Assembly: GCA_035289305.1 (NCBI GenBank)
Contig: DATDXN010000003.1
Coordinates: 1-21,237, forward strand
Direction: 5' to 3'
Length of the DNA: 21,237 bases
Origin: DATDXN01 sp035289305
GTDB taxonomy: Bacteria > Patescibacteriota > Microgenomatia > UBA1406 > HO2-37-13b
Positions 1 to 5,850 of this stretch are shown here, piece after piece (positions within the stretch are counted from its first letter, which is position 1; every line of letters begins with the position of its first letter). The notes under the pieces were generated by a model. That model was given only the letters and a program-made list of their open reading frames with translations. It had not been told where the DNA came from and did no database searches. The translations under genes and the position numbers were made by a program.

Positions 1-100
1 GTACGATAAGACTTGTTTTTGTAGCATCAATATCAACAACAAAATGCCAAATAAGTTTTTTTAGTTTGAAATCGCCGATTTTACTTGCTCTGACAATCAT
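1..100 (-). CDS. Transposase N-terminus, IS1595-like (partial, cut by window edge)
   Basis: An open frame starts with ATG at 100-98 on the minus strand and runs 33 codons off the left edge without a stop. The readable peptide begins MIVRASKIGDFKLKKL and continues with HFVVDIDATKTSLI. A basic N-terminus followed by a helix of the form FVxDIxATKTSxL resembles the helix-turn-helix start of IS1595/IS1016-type transposases, where this segment recognises the element ends. Family assignment is from memory of the motif only, and the DDE catalytic part lies outside the window. If correct, one end of the insertion sequence should lie between about 101 and 238. I could not identify a terminal inverted repeat there because the other end is not visible. 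Confidence 0.5.
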   Translation of the reverse strand, partial: MIVRASKIGDFKLKKLIWHFVVDIDATKTSLIV

Positions 101-238
101 TACTACTAGTATAGCTTATGCTATTCTAGTCTAGAGCCTCTTAATTATACAGAAATAGTTCGCAATATACGTAGGGTTATTATGGAACAATAAGCTTTTT
201 GTAATAGAGTAGATTGTCCTTAAGCTTTGAAACTGGTT
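101..238. other. Intergenic, possible insertion-sequence end
   Basis: No gene is visible. The stretch is AT-rich and should contain the promoter of the leftward transposase-like gene. It may also hold the boundary of the element, but no repeat pair can be shown inside the window. Confidence 0.3.
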
Positions 239-267
239 TCCGCGTTCGCCCTGCGGGCTCCGACGGA
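239..267 (-). terminator. GC-rich hairpin downstream of the tRNA pair
   Basis: GCCC (248-251) pairs with GGGC (255-258) around a three-base loop. Outer pairs (CGTT 243-246 with GACG 262-265, including one G-T pair) lengthen the stem across an internal loop. It lies just past the 3' end of tRNA-His on the minus strand, where a terminator or processing signal would be expected. No U-run follows, so it is not a textbook intrinsic terminator. The GC richness contrasts with the AT-rich surroundings, so a dispersed palindromic repeat is an alternative. Confidence 0.35.
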
Positions 268-274
268 CAAAGTG

Positions 275-347
275 GGTGACTGACGGGATTTGAACCCGCA
301 ACGACTAGCTCCACAGGCTAGTGCTCTACCGTTGAGCTACAGTCACC
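275..347 (-). tRNA. tRNA-His (anticodon GTG)
   Basis: A full cloverleaf folds on the minus strand. The anticodon stem CTAGC/GCTAG encloses the loop CTGTGGA, giving anticodon GTG. The T-loop reads TTCAAAT. The acceptor has eight pairs, GGTGACTG with CAGTCACC, so the extra G at -1 that identifies tRNA-His is encoded and pairs with C73. The following bases are CAC, so the CCA tail is not encoded and must be added by a nucleotidyltransferase. It lies 5 bases downstream of tRNA-Arg and probably shares its transcript. Confidence 0.95.
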
Positions 348-352
348 TTGTG

Positions 353-424
353 TGCCCTTAGAGGGAATCGAACCCCCATCACTGGTTCCGAAGACCAGCA
401 CTCTATCCGTTGAGCTATAAGGGC
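353..424 (-). tRNA. tRNA-Arg (anticodon TCG)
   Basis: A complete cloverleaf on the minus strand has acceptor GCCCTTA paired with TAAGGGC, discriminator A, and anticodon stem CTGGT/ACCAG around the loop CTTCGGA. The anticodon TCG reads CGA-type arginine codons. CCA is not encoded. It is the first gene of a two-tRNA transcript with tRNA-His. The extended -10 promoter at 440-448 drives it. Confidence 0.95.
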
Positions 425-439
425 TCTTAGATCGGTTTA

Positions 440-448
440 ATTATATCA
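440..448 (-). promoter_or_regulatory. Extended -10 promoter of the tRNA-Arg/tRNA-His pair
   Basis: On the minus strand the sequence reads TGATATAAT, a TGn-extended -10 element with a consensus TATAAT hexamer (440-445). It ends 15 bases before the mature tRNA-Arg 5' end. No good -35 is present, as is usual for extended -10 promoters. Confidence 0.6.
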
Positions 449-465
449 GAATTTAGGAAAAGGAT

Positions 466-494
466 ATGCCAAGATACTTGATATATAGTACAAT
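466..494 (+). promoter_or_regulatory. Promoter of the methyltransferase gene
   Basis: ATGCCA (466-471, four of six matches to TTGACA), a 17-base spacer and TACAAT (489-494) precede the ATG at 501. The -10 ends only six bases before the start codon, so transcription should begin at or next to the A of ATG and give a leaderless mRNA. Confidence 0.5.
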
Positions 495-500
495 CAAAAA

Positions 501-1067
501 ATGATCATCTTAGTACTTTATTCTCTCCTTGTCGCCGCAATATTTATCTTCGCTGTACTTCTGTGCGTATACATGTTTTTCAGCATCGTCTCGCATTTCG
601 CTGGTTCTCCCTACGTCCCCACATCACACAAAGAAGTCGTACAGATTCTCCAAAAGGCGGATCTTAAAAAAGGCAAGATATTCCTCGAGCTGGGGAGCGG
701 AGACGGGAGAATCGTGCGGGAAGCTGCAAAAAAGTACGGCGTACGGGCTATCGGAGTGGAAATTCACCCACTTCTCGTGTGGTATTCACGATTACTTACT
801 TGGTGGCAAAAGGTACACGCAGTAACATTCATAAAAGGCAACTTTTTCAAAACTGATCTCACGACTGCAGACACGATATTTTTATTTTTGCTCCCCAAAA
901 CCCTTGCTCGCTTGGGTGAGAAAATGAAGCGAGAGTGTAAAAACAACGTACAGATAATTTCACATGGGTTCAAAATCATTGGGTGGGAAAAATATCACAT
1001 ATTTACCCTTGACCATCGTCCGTTTCCGACCTATTTCTACCTCCTGAAACGGGAAAAGGGGCTATAA
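501..1067 (+). CDS. Membrane-anchored SAM-dependent methyltransferase (FAM173-like)
   Basis: The 188-residue protein begins with one hydrophobic segment (about residues 3-30), then PYVPTSHKEVV and a Rossmann methyltransferase core. Motif I is ELGSGDGR (63-70), the glycine-rich SAM loop, followed by the acidic strand end GVEIHP (85-90). Segments resembling PYVPT and LGSGDGRIV are typical of the prokaryotic relatives of FAM173/ATPSCKMT lysine methyltransferases, which carry one N-terminal membrane helix. The substrate is unknown; protein lysine is inference from the family. It has its own promoter and is followed after 9 bases by the first hydrolase-like gene, probably in one transcript. Confidence is high for a methyltransferase and moderate for the subfamily. 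Confidence 0.8.
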   Translation: MIILVLYSLLVAAIFIFAVLLCVYMFFSIVSHFAGSPYVPTSHKEVVQILQKADLKKGKIFLELGSGDGRIVREAAKKYGVRAIGVEIHPLLVWYSRLLTWWQKVHAVTFIKGNFFKTDLTTADTIFLFLLPKTLARLGEKMKRECKNNVQIISHGFKIIGWEKYHIFTLDHRPFPTYFYLLKREKGL

Positions 1068-1076
1068 GAAACAATT

Positions 1077-1670
1077 ATGAAAAAATTCTTTGTCCTGTGC
1101 ATATTTTGTTTCTTCGCGGTTCTACAAGGAATTTTTATCACGCAGTACTACCGTATGTTGATGTGTCAGTTATCGGGTGAAAAAATTCTTTCTGAAATTG
1201 AAAAACTCAAGAAAAACACCCAGAAAGTCCTGCCCGCTGCGCAGGATCGATTTGTCTTGGGCGCAGTAACCGGAGAAATCAATCTTGGTGACGCCCGAGG
1301 AGAAAACGTGCGAAAATTTTTTGGCAAATATAACTCACCCCTTTATGACTATGCGGACTTTATCGTCGAGATATCTGATAAGTATGGCATGGACTACCGA
1401 TTGCTGCCAGCTATCGCTATGCAGGAATCGCAGCTATGTAAACACATGCCTGATAACTCGTATAATTGTTGGGGATATGGTATGTATGGAGGACGCGTCA
1501 TGCGATTTTCTTCATTTCAAGAAGCAATAGAAACAGTCGCAAAAGACCTTCGTGAAAACTATCTTGAAAAAGGATATACCACGCCCGAGCTTGTCATGCA
1601 GAAATATACGCCATCTTCAAACGGAAGTTGGGCTCATAGCATTAACTTTTTTATACAACTTCTTGAGTAA
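1077..1670 (+). CDS. Exported lysozyme-like peptidoglycan hydrolase, paralogue A
   Basis: The 197-residue protein starts with a basic-hydrophobic signal or anchor (about residues 1-25), then a spacer and a C-terminal domain of about 115 residues. The domain contains LLPAIAMQESQL, where the glutamate sits as the catalytic Glu does in lysozyme-like and glucosaminidase folds (compare LESSF in the paralogue). It continues with NCWGYG, an EAIETVAKDL helix and a closing YTPSSNGSW segment. It probably cleaves peptidoglycan outside the membrane; the exact bond is not predictable from sequence. Two cysteines flank the loop after the catalytic Glu (QLCK and NCWG) and could form a disulphide. It is clearly homologous to the gene at 1936-2496. 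Two terminators follow. Confidence 0.7.
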   Translation: MKKFFVLCIFCFFAVLQGIFITQYYRMLMCQLSGEKILSEIEKLKKNTQKVLPAAQDRFVLGAVTGEINLGDARGENVRKFFGKYNSPLYDYADFIVEISDKYGMDYRLLPAIAMQESQLCKHMPDNSYNCWGYGMYGGRVMRFSSFQEAIETVAKDLRENYLEKGYTTPELVMQKYTPSSNGSWAHSINFFIQLLE

Positions 1671-1702
1671 ATACCCTTTACTTTCTTCACTATAAAATGT
1701 TC

Positions 1703-1730
1703 TGAATCTTGAAAAAAAGATTCATTTTTT
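1703..1730 (+). terminator. Intrinsic terminator after hydrolase A
   Basis: TGAATCTT (1703-1710) and AAGATTCA (1717-1724) form an eight-pair stem with loop GAAAAA, followed directly by six T. It lies 33 bases after the stop of hydrolase A. Confidence 0.85.
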
Positions 1731-1739
1731 CTGTATTTT

Positions 1740-1762
1740 AGCCTCAAAAAAGGGCTGTTTTT
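1740..1762 (+). terminator. Second, weaker terminator
   Basis: AGCC (1740-1743) pairs with GGCT (1753-1756), followed by G and five T. It is a backup to the terminator just upstream and separates the promoter at 1769 from readthrough. Confidence 0.5.
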
Positions 1763-1768
1763 GGCGAC

Positions 1769-1797
1769 TTGACAAACCTATAATATTGTGTTACACT
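1769..1797 (+). promoter_or_regulatory. Strong sigma-70 type promoter
   Basis: A perfect TTGACA (1769-1774), a 17-base spacer and TACACT (1792-1797) form one of the best promoters in the window. The predicted start is near 1803-1805, the first base of the hairpin at 1804-1847. Confidence 0.8.
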
Positions 1798-1803
1798 ACC
1801 ACT

Positions 1804-1853
1804 AGATCCTAAGGTGTAAAGACTAACGTCGATATGCTTTAGGATCTTTTTTT
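1804..1853 (+). ncRNA. Candidate small RNA or attenuator hairpin in front of hydrolase B
   Basis: AGATCCTAAGG (1804-1814) pairs with CTTTAGGATCT (1837-1847) in an 11-pair stem with one G-T pair, closed by a 22-base loop. The loop can itself form GAC/GTC (1821-1823 with 1828-1830). T1847-T1853 gives a U-run. The stem starts at the predicted transcription start, so the RNA would be a hairpin of about 50 nt ending in an intrinsic terminator. Either it is a free small RNA, or termination here limits transcription into the hydrolase gene at 1936. No known riboswitch class is recognisable, and the loop has no leader-peptide run of codons. Confidence 0.55.
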
Positions 1854-1935
1854 ATGGGTCAGAAAATATGCCTGAAAAGGCTTTATGACAGGATTTTTTA
1901 ATAGTTATGTTGGCATAAATGACCTGAAAAGATAT

Positions 1936-2496
1936 ATGAAAAAAGTACTTATTCTTACCATTTTTGCCGTGGGATTTTTATTTGCCACCACAGCAAATAC
2001 GTGGGCAGTGGAAAAAATTGCTGGACAATCAGCTACAACTACTGTAGATATCAGCGCGCAGAATACGCAAAACAAAAATGCAGAATATCTCACCAAAACA
2101 ACAGTCATCAGAAAAATGCTCAAGGAATACAATTCGCCGCTTATTGGTGATATCGATGCTTTTATCACCACGTGTAAAAAATATTCTCTTGACTGTTATT
2201 TGCTTCCCGCAATCGCCGGTCTTGAATCATCTTTTGGTGCCAAAATATACCCCAATTCATACAACCCGTTTGGATGGGGTGGAGGATATATGATGTTCAG
2301 AAACTGGAGCGAGGCGATTGATACAGTGGGCAAAGGACTGCGTACGAACTATATAGACAAAGGCGCAACAACCATTTCACAGATCGGAAGAATATATGCG
2401 CCTCCTTCTACCACATGGGCAAGTCGAGTGGAATTTTTTGTGAAAAGATTTTATAATGAAGAACAAAAAGTACAGAATGTAAAAGATCTATTGTAA
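1936..2496 (+). CDS. Exported lysozyme-like peptidoglycan hydrolase, paralogue B
   Basis: The 186-residue protein begins with MKKVLILTIFAVGF and a clean signal peptide ending near NTWA, which is why I chose ATG 1936 over the in-frame ATG at 1885. The C-terminal domain matches paralogue A: YNSPL, LLPAIAGLESSFG with the putative catalytic Glu in the ESSF arrangement of lytic transglycosylases, NSYNPFGWG, EAIDTVGKGL, then a YAPPSTTW segment. The predicted role is cleavage of peptidoglycan in the envelope. Unlike A, its two nearby cysteines lie before the catalytic Glu (TTCKKY and LDCYLL). It is expressed separately from A through the promoter and hairpin upstream. Hydrolase fold is likely; the bond cut is unknown. 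Confidence 0.7.
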   Translation: MKKVLILTIFAVGFLFATTANTWAVEKIAGQSATTTVDISAQNTQNKNAEYLTKTTVIRKMLKEYNSPLIGDIDAFITTCKKYSLDCYLLPAIAGLESSFGAKIYPNSYNPFGWGGGYMMFRNWSEAIDTVGKGLRTNYIDKGATTISQIGRIYAPPSTTWASRVEFFVKRFYNEEQKVQNVKDLL

Positions 2497-2521
2497 AAAA
2501 GATAGACATTACGAAAAACGC

Positions 2522-2607
2522 GCCGCGATGGCGGAATTGGTAGACGCGTACGGTTTAGAACCGTATGCCCATAAGGCATGGGGGTTCAAGTCCCTCTCGC
2601 GGCACCA
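2522..2607 (+). tRNA. tRNA-Leu (anticodon TAG)
   Basis: A class II tRNA with a long variable arm (ATGCCCATAAGGCAT). Acceptor GCCGCGA pairs with TCGCGGC, and the discriminator is A. The anticodon stem ACGG/CCGT encloses TTTAGAA, giving anticodon TAG for CUA-type codons. CCA is encoded at 2605-2607, unlike the other three tRNAs here. Trigger factor starts ten bases later. Confidence 0.95.
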
Positions 2608-2616
2608 TTTAAACCT

Positions 2617-3492
2617 ATGCAATTTACTTATACAAAAGCAGATCTTGGCAAAAACACCTTTCAATTCACTGTGGAGGTACCATGGGAAGAAATTAAAAAA
2701 ACACAAGACCTTGTGTTTATAGATCTTGCAAAAGAGCTCGAGACTGCTGGATTTCGCAAAGGCAAAGTACCACTGGAGATAGCAAAAAAAGAGATCAGAA
2801 AAGAAACAATTTTACAGGAAGCAGCAAGACGTTTTGTACCTGAAATATATGATGAACTCGTGAGAAAAATAAATCTCAAACCCATCATAACGCCCAAAGT
2901 AGAATTGGTGAAAGCGCAAGAAAATGAGAAATGGGAAATACGCGTGATGGTGTGTGAAAAACCACTCGTCAAACTTGGCAACTACAAAGACGCGGTAAAA
3001 AATAAAAATGCAGAGCACAAGAAGGTAGATATCTGGACGCCGGATAAAAAAGATGAGAAAAAACCGGAAGAAAAAACAGAAGAAAGTGGACGAAAAAAAG
3101 TCGGAGCTATCTTCAACACACTACTTTCGGTTGTTGAGGTTCCAGTTTCTGACATGTTGATTCTGCAAGAACTTGACAAACGACTTGCCCAACTTGTGGA
3201 TGATGTGCGAAAAATCGGCCTCACCATGGACGCATATCTCGCCTCAAAAAATGAAACAATTGAATCTATACGAGGCCGCATGAGAAAGGAAATCGAAGAG
3301 ATGTATGCGCTTGAATTTACGCTTGAGGCAATAGCAGAGGATGCGCACATCGTGGTAGATGATAAAGAACTGTCTGCGGTACTTGAAGGAATAAAGGACG
3401 AAAAAATGCGCGAGGAGGCGCGAAAAAACTCTTATTTTTATGCCACACTTCTTCGCCGTCAAAAAACTCTCGATTACCTCTTAACTCTTTAA
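2617..3492 (+). CDS. tig: Trigger factor, short form without PPIase domain
   Basis: A ribosome-associated chaperone that holds nascent chains at the tunnel exit. The 291-residue protein keeps the N-terminal ribosome-binding domain with the signature GFRKGKVP (45-52), which docks near uL23. A charged, lysine/glutamate-rich linker (about residues 130-160) follows, then the helical SurA-like C-terminal domain with EVPVSDMLILQEL and a long amphipathic stretch. Usual family length is about 430; the missing part corresponds to the FKBP-type PPIase domain. I chose ATG 2617 because an upstream in-frame ATG at 2578 lies inside tRNA-Leu. No Shine-Dalgarno site is visible, and it may share a transcript with tRNA-Leu. 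Confidence 0.85.
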   Translation: MQFTYTKADLGKNTFQFTVEVPWEEIKKTQDLVFIDLAKELETAGFRKGKVPLEIAKKEIRKETILQEAARRFVPEIYDELVRKINLKPIITPKVELVKAQENEKWEIRVMVCEKPLVKLGNYKDAVKNKNAEHKKVDIWTPDKKDEKKPEEKTEESGRKKVGAIFNTLLSVVEVPVSDMLILQELDKRLAQLVDDVRKIGLTMDAYLASKNETIESIRGRMRKEIEEMYALEFTLEAIAEDAHIVVDDKELSAVLEGIKDEKMREEARKNSYFYATLLRRQKTLDYLLTL

Positions 3493-3502
3493 AAAAACTA
3501 CC

Positions 3503-3530
3503 TTGACTATTTTTGCACCTGTAGTATAAT
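3503..3530 (+). promoter_or_regulatory. Promoter giving a leaderless mRNA for the DUF5660-like gene
   Basis: TTGACT (3503-3508), a 16-base spacer and perfect TATAAT (3525-3530). The ATG is at 3539, eight bases after the -10, so the transcript should start within about two bases of the start codon. Confidence 0.75.
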
Positions 3531-3538
3531 ACTTATAT

Positions 3539-4090
3539 ATGCAATTTCCTCAATCAACAAACACCAAAAGGCCAAAAGTGAGAAATCCTCTTGAGAAAAC
3601 ACTCGAGGATACTCCTGCCACGAGTTCATCTTTTTTAGATGAATTGCTGCGAGGGCGACGGGAAACCCTTCAGAAGAAACAGGAAGAAAAAGCACCACTT
3701 CGGTCAGAATTCACGATTTTTAGCAAAACTACCTATCAAGAACAATATATCATCCCCAAACAGATCAAAGACTTGACTGAAGAAGTGCGTCGCGAGATAA
3801 CTCTGATCAAGAAGCAAAATAAAGCGCTGGTCAGTCAAATCAAAGACATTGAGAAGCACACCATCGAAGCGCTTCCCCAAAAGGCGGGTATTTATCACAT
3901 ACGTCTTCTTGAGACGTTTTTGTCATTCTTAAAGGTACTACAGGCAAAAGTGGGAGAGGCGAAAACATGGCTTTCTGCGATGCAGTCCAAGAAGAAAAAA
4001 AGAGGGTCGCTTTTTGCCGCGCGCTCCAAACAAAAAGGCACACAGTATTCACTTTCACAAGAACTCACAACAGCCCGATCAGTACAGTAA
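3539..4090 (+). CDS. DUF5660-like conserved CPR protein of unknown function
   Basis: The 183-residue protein has no signal peptide or membrane segment. The N-terminal half is polar and disordered-looking (KRPKVRNPLEKTLEDT, RRETLQKKQEEK). A central charged helical region (about 80-110) is followed by a conserved-looking core IEALPQKAGIYHIRLLETFL (about 104-123), a WLSAM segment and a basic end with GTQYSLSQE. I recall this KxGIYH, W, KKR, GTxxxLSxE layout from the DUF5660 family of Patescibacteria; that link is memory-based. Function is unknown. It has a near-consensus promoter and a leaderless start. Confidence 0.7.
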   Translation: MQFPQSTNTKRPKVRNPLEKTLEDTPATSSSFLDELLRGRRETLQKKQEEKAPLRSEFTIFSKTTYQEQYIIPKQIKDLTEEVRREITLIKKQNKALVSQIKDIEKHTIEALPQKAGIYHIRLLETFLSFLKVLQAKVGEAKTWLSAMQSKKKKRGSLFAARSKQKGTQYSLSQELTTARSVQ

Positions 4091-4100
4091 GTTGTACGGG

Positions 4101-4352
4101 TTATTTCTTCTTTGGATTTGGAGAAGTTTTGGGAACGCCGTTTACATAATATACACCATGATGGAAACCGCAAAATATGCTCAAATTTTTTTTGTGCAAT
4201 TCTTGATTTGGTTTAGGAGGCTGTTCTTTTTTAGCGATTTCTTTTTTCACAGCAGGGCGAATAACAACAACTCCATTCTCTATGGAGATAGTTAAAGTAG
4301 GACCTTCATTTTGTGATTTGTCTTCTCTATATGGATTAAAAGATTCCTTCAT
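4101..4352 (-). CDS. Small hypothetical protein
   Basis: An 83-residue frame with ATG at 4352 on the minus strand. It has an acidic-polar start (MKESFNPYREDKSQNEG), a short beta-like stretch TLTISIENGVVVIRP, a lysine/proline-rich linker (KKEIAKKEQPPKPNQ), then GVYYVNGVPKTSPNPKKK. I do not recognise it. It fills the otherwise empty gap between the DUF5660-like gene and tRNA-Val. A 17-base perfect palindrome lies 10 bases upstream of its start, which supports a regulated gene. It is convergent with the DUF5660-like gene. A chance frame is possible. Confidence 0.5.
   Translation of the reverse strand: MKESFNPYREDKSQNEGPTLTISIENGVVVIRPAVKKEIAKKEQPPKPNQELHKKNLSIFCGFHHGVYYVNGVPKTSPNPKKK
4107..4130 (+). 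terminator. Weak terminator-like hairpin after the DUF5660-like gene
   Basis: CTTCTTTG (4107-4114) pairs with TGGAGAAG (4119-4126) using five Watson-Crick and three G-T pairs, followed by four T. It overlaps the 3' end of the opposing small gene, so the pairing could be a side effect of codons. Confidence 0.35.
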
Positions 4353-4362
4353 AGGTATTAAG

Positions 4363-4379
4363 ATATGATAGTATCATAT
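4363..4379. promoter_or_regulatory. Perfect 17-base palindrome, candidate operator
   Basis: ATATGATA, central G, TATCATAT. It lies 10 bases upstream of the small minus-strand gene and 52 bases before tRNA-Val. On the minus strand it contains GATACT, close to a -10 hexamer, so a dimeric repressor bound here could block that promoter. Confidence 0.45.
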
Positions 4380-4413
4380 AAATACGCATAATGCAAGCGG
4401 TTTTGCAAAAACA

Positions 4414-4422
4414 TGCTATAAT
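4414..4422 (+). promoter_or_regulatory. Extended -10 promoter of tRNA-Val/thrS
   Basis: TGCTATAAT (4414-4422) is a TGn-extended consensus -10 ending nine bases before the mature 5' end of tRNA-Val. No convincing -35 is visible. Confidence 0.7.
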
Positions 4423-4431
4423 AAATAAAAA

Positions 4432-4503
4432 GACCGCTTAGCTCAACGGCAGAGCGCTTCGTTGACATCGAAGAGGCCGATGGTTCAAATCCATCAGCGG
4501 TCA
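4432..4503 (+). tRNA. tRNA-Val (anticodon GAC)
   Basis: Acceptor GACCGCT pairs with AGCGGTC, discriminator A. The anticodon stem CTTCG/CGAAG encloses TTGACAT, giving anticodon GAC for GUC/GUU codons. The T-loop is TTCAAAT. CCA is not encoded. thrS begins 12 bases later, so the tRNA is probably processed from the thrS-infC transcript. Confidence 0.95.
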
Positions 4504-4515
4504 CTCAATTTATCT

Positions 4516-5850
4516 ATGAATACACTGAAAGATCACCGAGAAATCGGGAGGAAACTTGACCTTTTCTCGTTTCATGAATATGCCCCGGGAGCGGTATTCT
4601 GGCATCCCAAAGGGCTTATCATTTATCACCAGATAATGAAATTGATACGCTCGATACTGAATAAATCAGGATATCAGGAGATAAAAACGCCGGTCATGGT
4701 CAAAAATCAACTATTTATCAAATCAGGACACTTCAAACATTTTGGCAAACATAACATGTTTAATCTCGCAATTTATGAAGACGAAGAAATAAAGGCAAAA
4801 AAGATTAAGTTTGATGAAGAAACTGGCACTGTCGAAGTCAATTACAGTTTAAAACCAATGAATTGTCCTGAATCAACGCTCATTTATAATACTCACGCGA
4901 GAAGCTACAGAGATTTGCCGCTTAAATTTTCAGATTTCGGCGTCCTTCACCGCAGAGAACTTTCGGGCGTAATCGGCGGTCTTTTTCGACTTCGAGAATT
5001 CACCATTGACGATGCGCACATATATTGCAGAAAAGATCAAATCATGGATATTGTCAGTGAGCTTTTGAACCAGATAAAAATTTTCTATGATATATTTGGA
5101 CTACCACTTCGGTTTTACCTTTCCACAAAACCTGATAAGGCACTTGCCCTACCCGACCACCCGTCACTATGGGAGGAGGCAGAAAATGATTTGAAAAAAG
5201 CGCTGGAGTCTGCGCATATAAAATATGGCATTAAGGAAAAAGATGGAGCATTTTATGGGCCAAAAATAGATTTTCACATCACCGACTCTCAAGAAAGAGA
5301 TTGGCAACTTGCTACTGTGCAGCTTGATTTTCAGATGCCGCGTCCACTTGACGTCATGTATACCAATGAAAAGGGAAAGAAGGAATACGCCGTTATAGTT
5401 CATCGCGCTTTCACAGGAAGTATTGAACGTTTCATTGGTATTCTTATTGAGCATTTTCAGGGCAATCTTCCTCTGTGGCTGGCGCCGATCCAGGTGGCTG
5501 TACTTCCCGTCTCCGATGAGTTTTTAAGCTTTGCTCGTGAGGTGGGGAAACAATTGGAAGGAGAAAATGTGCGAGTAGCGGTGAACTGCGAGAGCAAAAC
5601 CTTGGGAGCAAAGATCAGAGACTGTAGCTTGCAAAAAATCCCTTATATGGTTATAATAGGGAAAAGAGAATACGAAAAGTCAAGAAGTACGACAAAAGAC
5701 GTGCAGACGACATGGGTAGCAGTCAGAACTGGTCAAAACCTCCGAATCGGAGGTCAAAAAGCAATGAAAAAACCTTTTGGCAAAGAAGAATGTTCTCTTT
5801 ATGAGTTTTTGACACACGTGAAACAACACATTGAGAACAAAATACTTTAG
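4516..5850 (+). CDS. thrS: Threonyl-tRNA synthetase, catalytic and anticodon domains only
   Basis: Charges tRNA-Thr with threonine in the cytoplasm. The 444 residues match the class II core and C-terminal anticodon-binding domain of bacterial ThrRS, which is usually about 640 residues. The N-terminal TGS and editing domains are absent. Zinc ligands are in place: Cys117 (KPMNCP), His168 (DDAHIYC) and His296 (VIVHRAF). Motif 2 is HRRELSGVIGGLFRLREF and motif 3 is GSIERFIGIL (301-310). The usual NCPGH reads NCPES here, and there is a lysine/glutamate-rich insertion at about 88-108. I chose ATG 4516 because an upstream in-frame ATG lies inside tRNA-Val. It overlaps infC by 20 bases. Confidence 0.93.
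   Translation: MNTLKDHREIGRKLDLFSFHEYAPGAVFWHPKGLIIYHQIMKLIRSILNKSGYQEIKTPVMVKNQLFIKSGHFKHFGKHNMFNLAIYEDEEIKAKKIKFDEETGTVEVNYSLKPMNCPESTLIYNTHARSYRDLPLKFSDFGVLHRRELSGVIGGLFRLREFTIDDAHIYCRKDQIMDIVSELLNQIKIFYDIFGLPLRFYLSTKPDKALALPDHPSLWEEAENDLKKALESAHIKYGIKEKDGAFYGPKIDFHITDSQERDWQLATVQLDFQMPRPLDVMYTNEKGKKEYAVIVHRAFTGSIERFIGILIEHFQGNLPLWLAPIQVAVLPVSDEFLSFAREVGKQLEGENVRVAVNCESKTLGAKIRDCSLQKIPYMVIIGKREYEKSRSTTKDVQTTWVAVRTGQNLRIGGQKAMKKPFGKEECSLYEFLTHVKQHIENKIL

Noticed and set aside
1815..1820. Minimal GTG-TAA start-stop in the loop region of the 1804-1853 hairpin
   Set aside because: A two-codon frame is expected by chance and has no support as a leader peptide.
1885..1935. Earlier in-frame ATG for hydrolase B
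   Set aside because: It would place 17 polar residues before a clean signal peptide that starts at 1936.
2578..2616. Earlier in-frame ATG for trigger factor
   Set aside because: It lies inside tRNA-Leu, and the added residues do not match the family N-terminus.
4462..4515. Earlier in-frame ATG for thrS
   Set aside because: It lies inside tRNA-Val; the conserved catalytic region starts right after ATG 4516.
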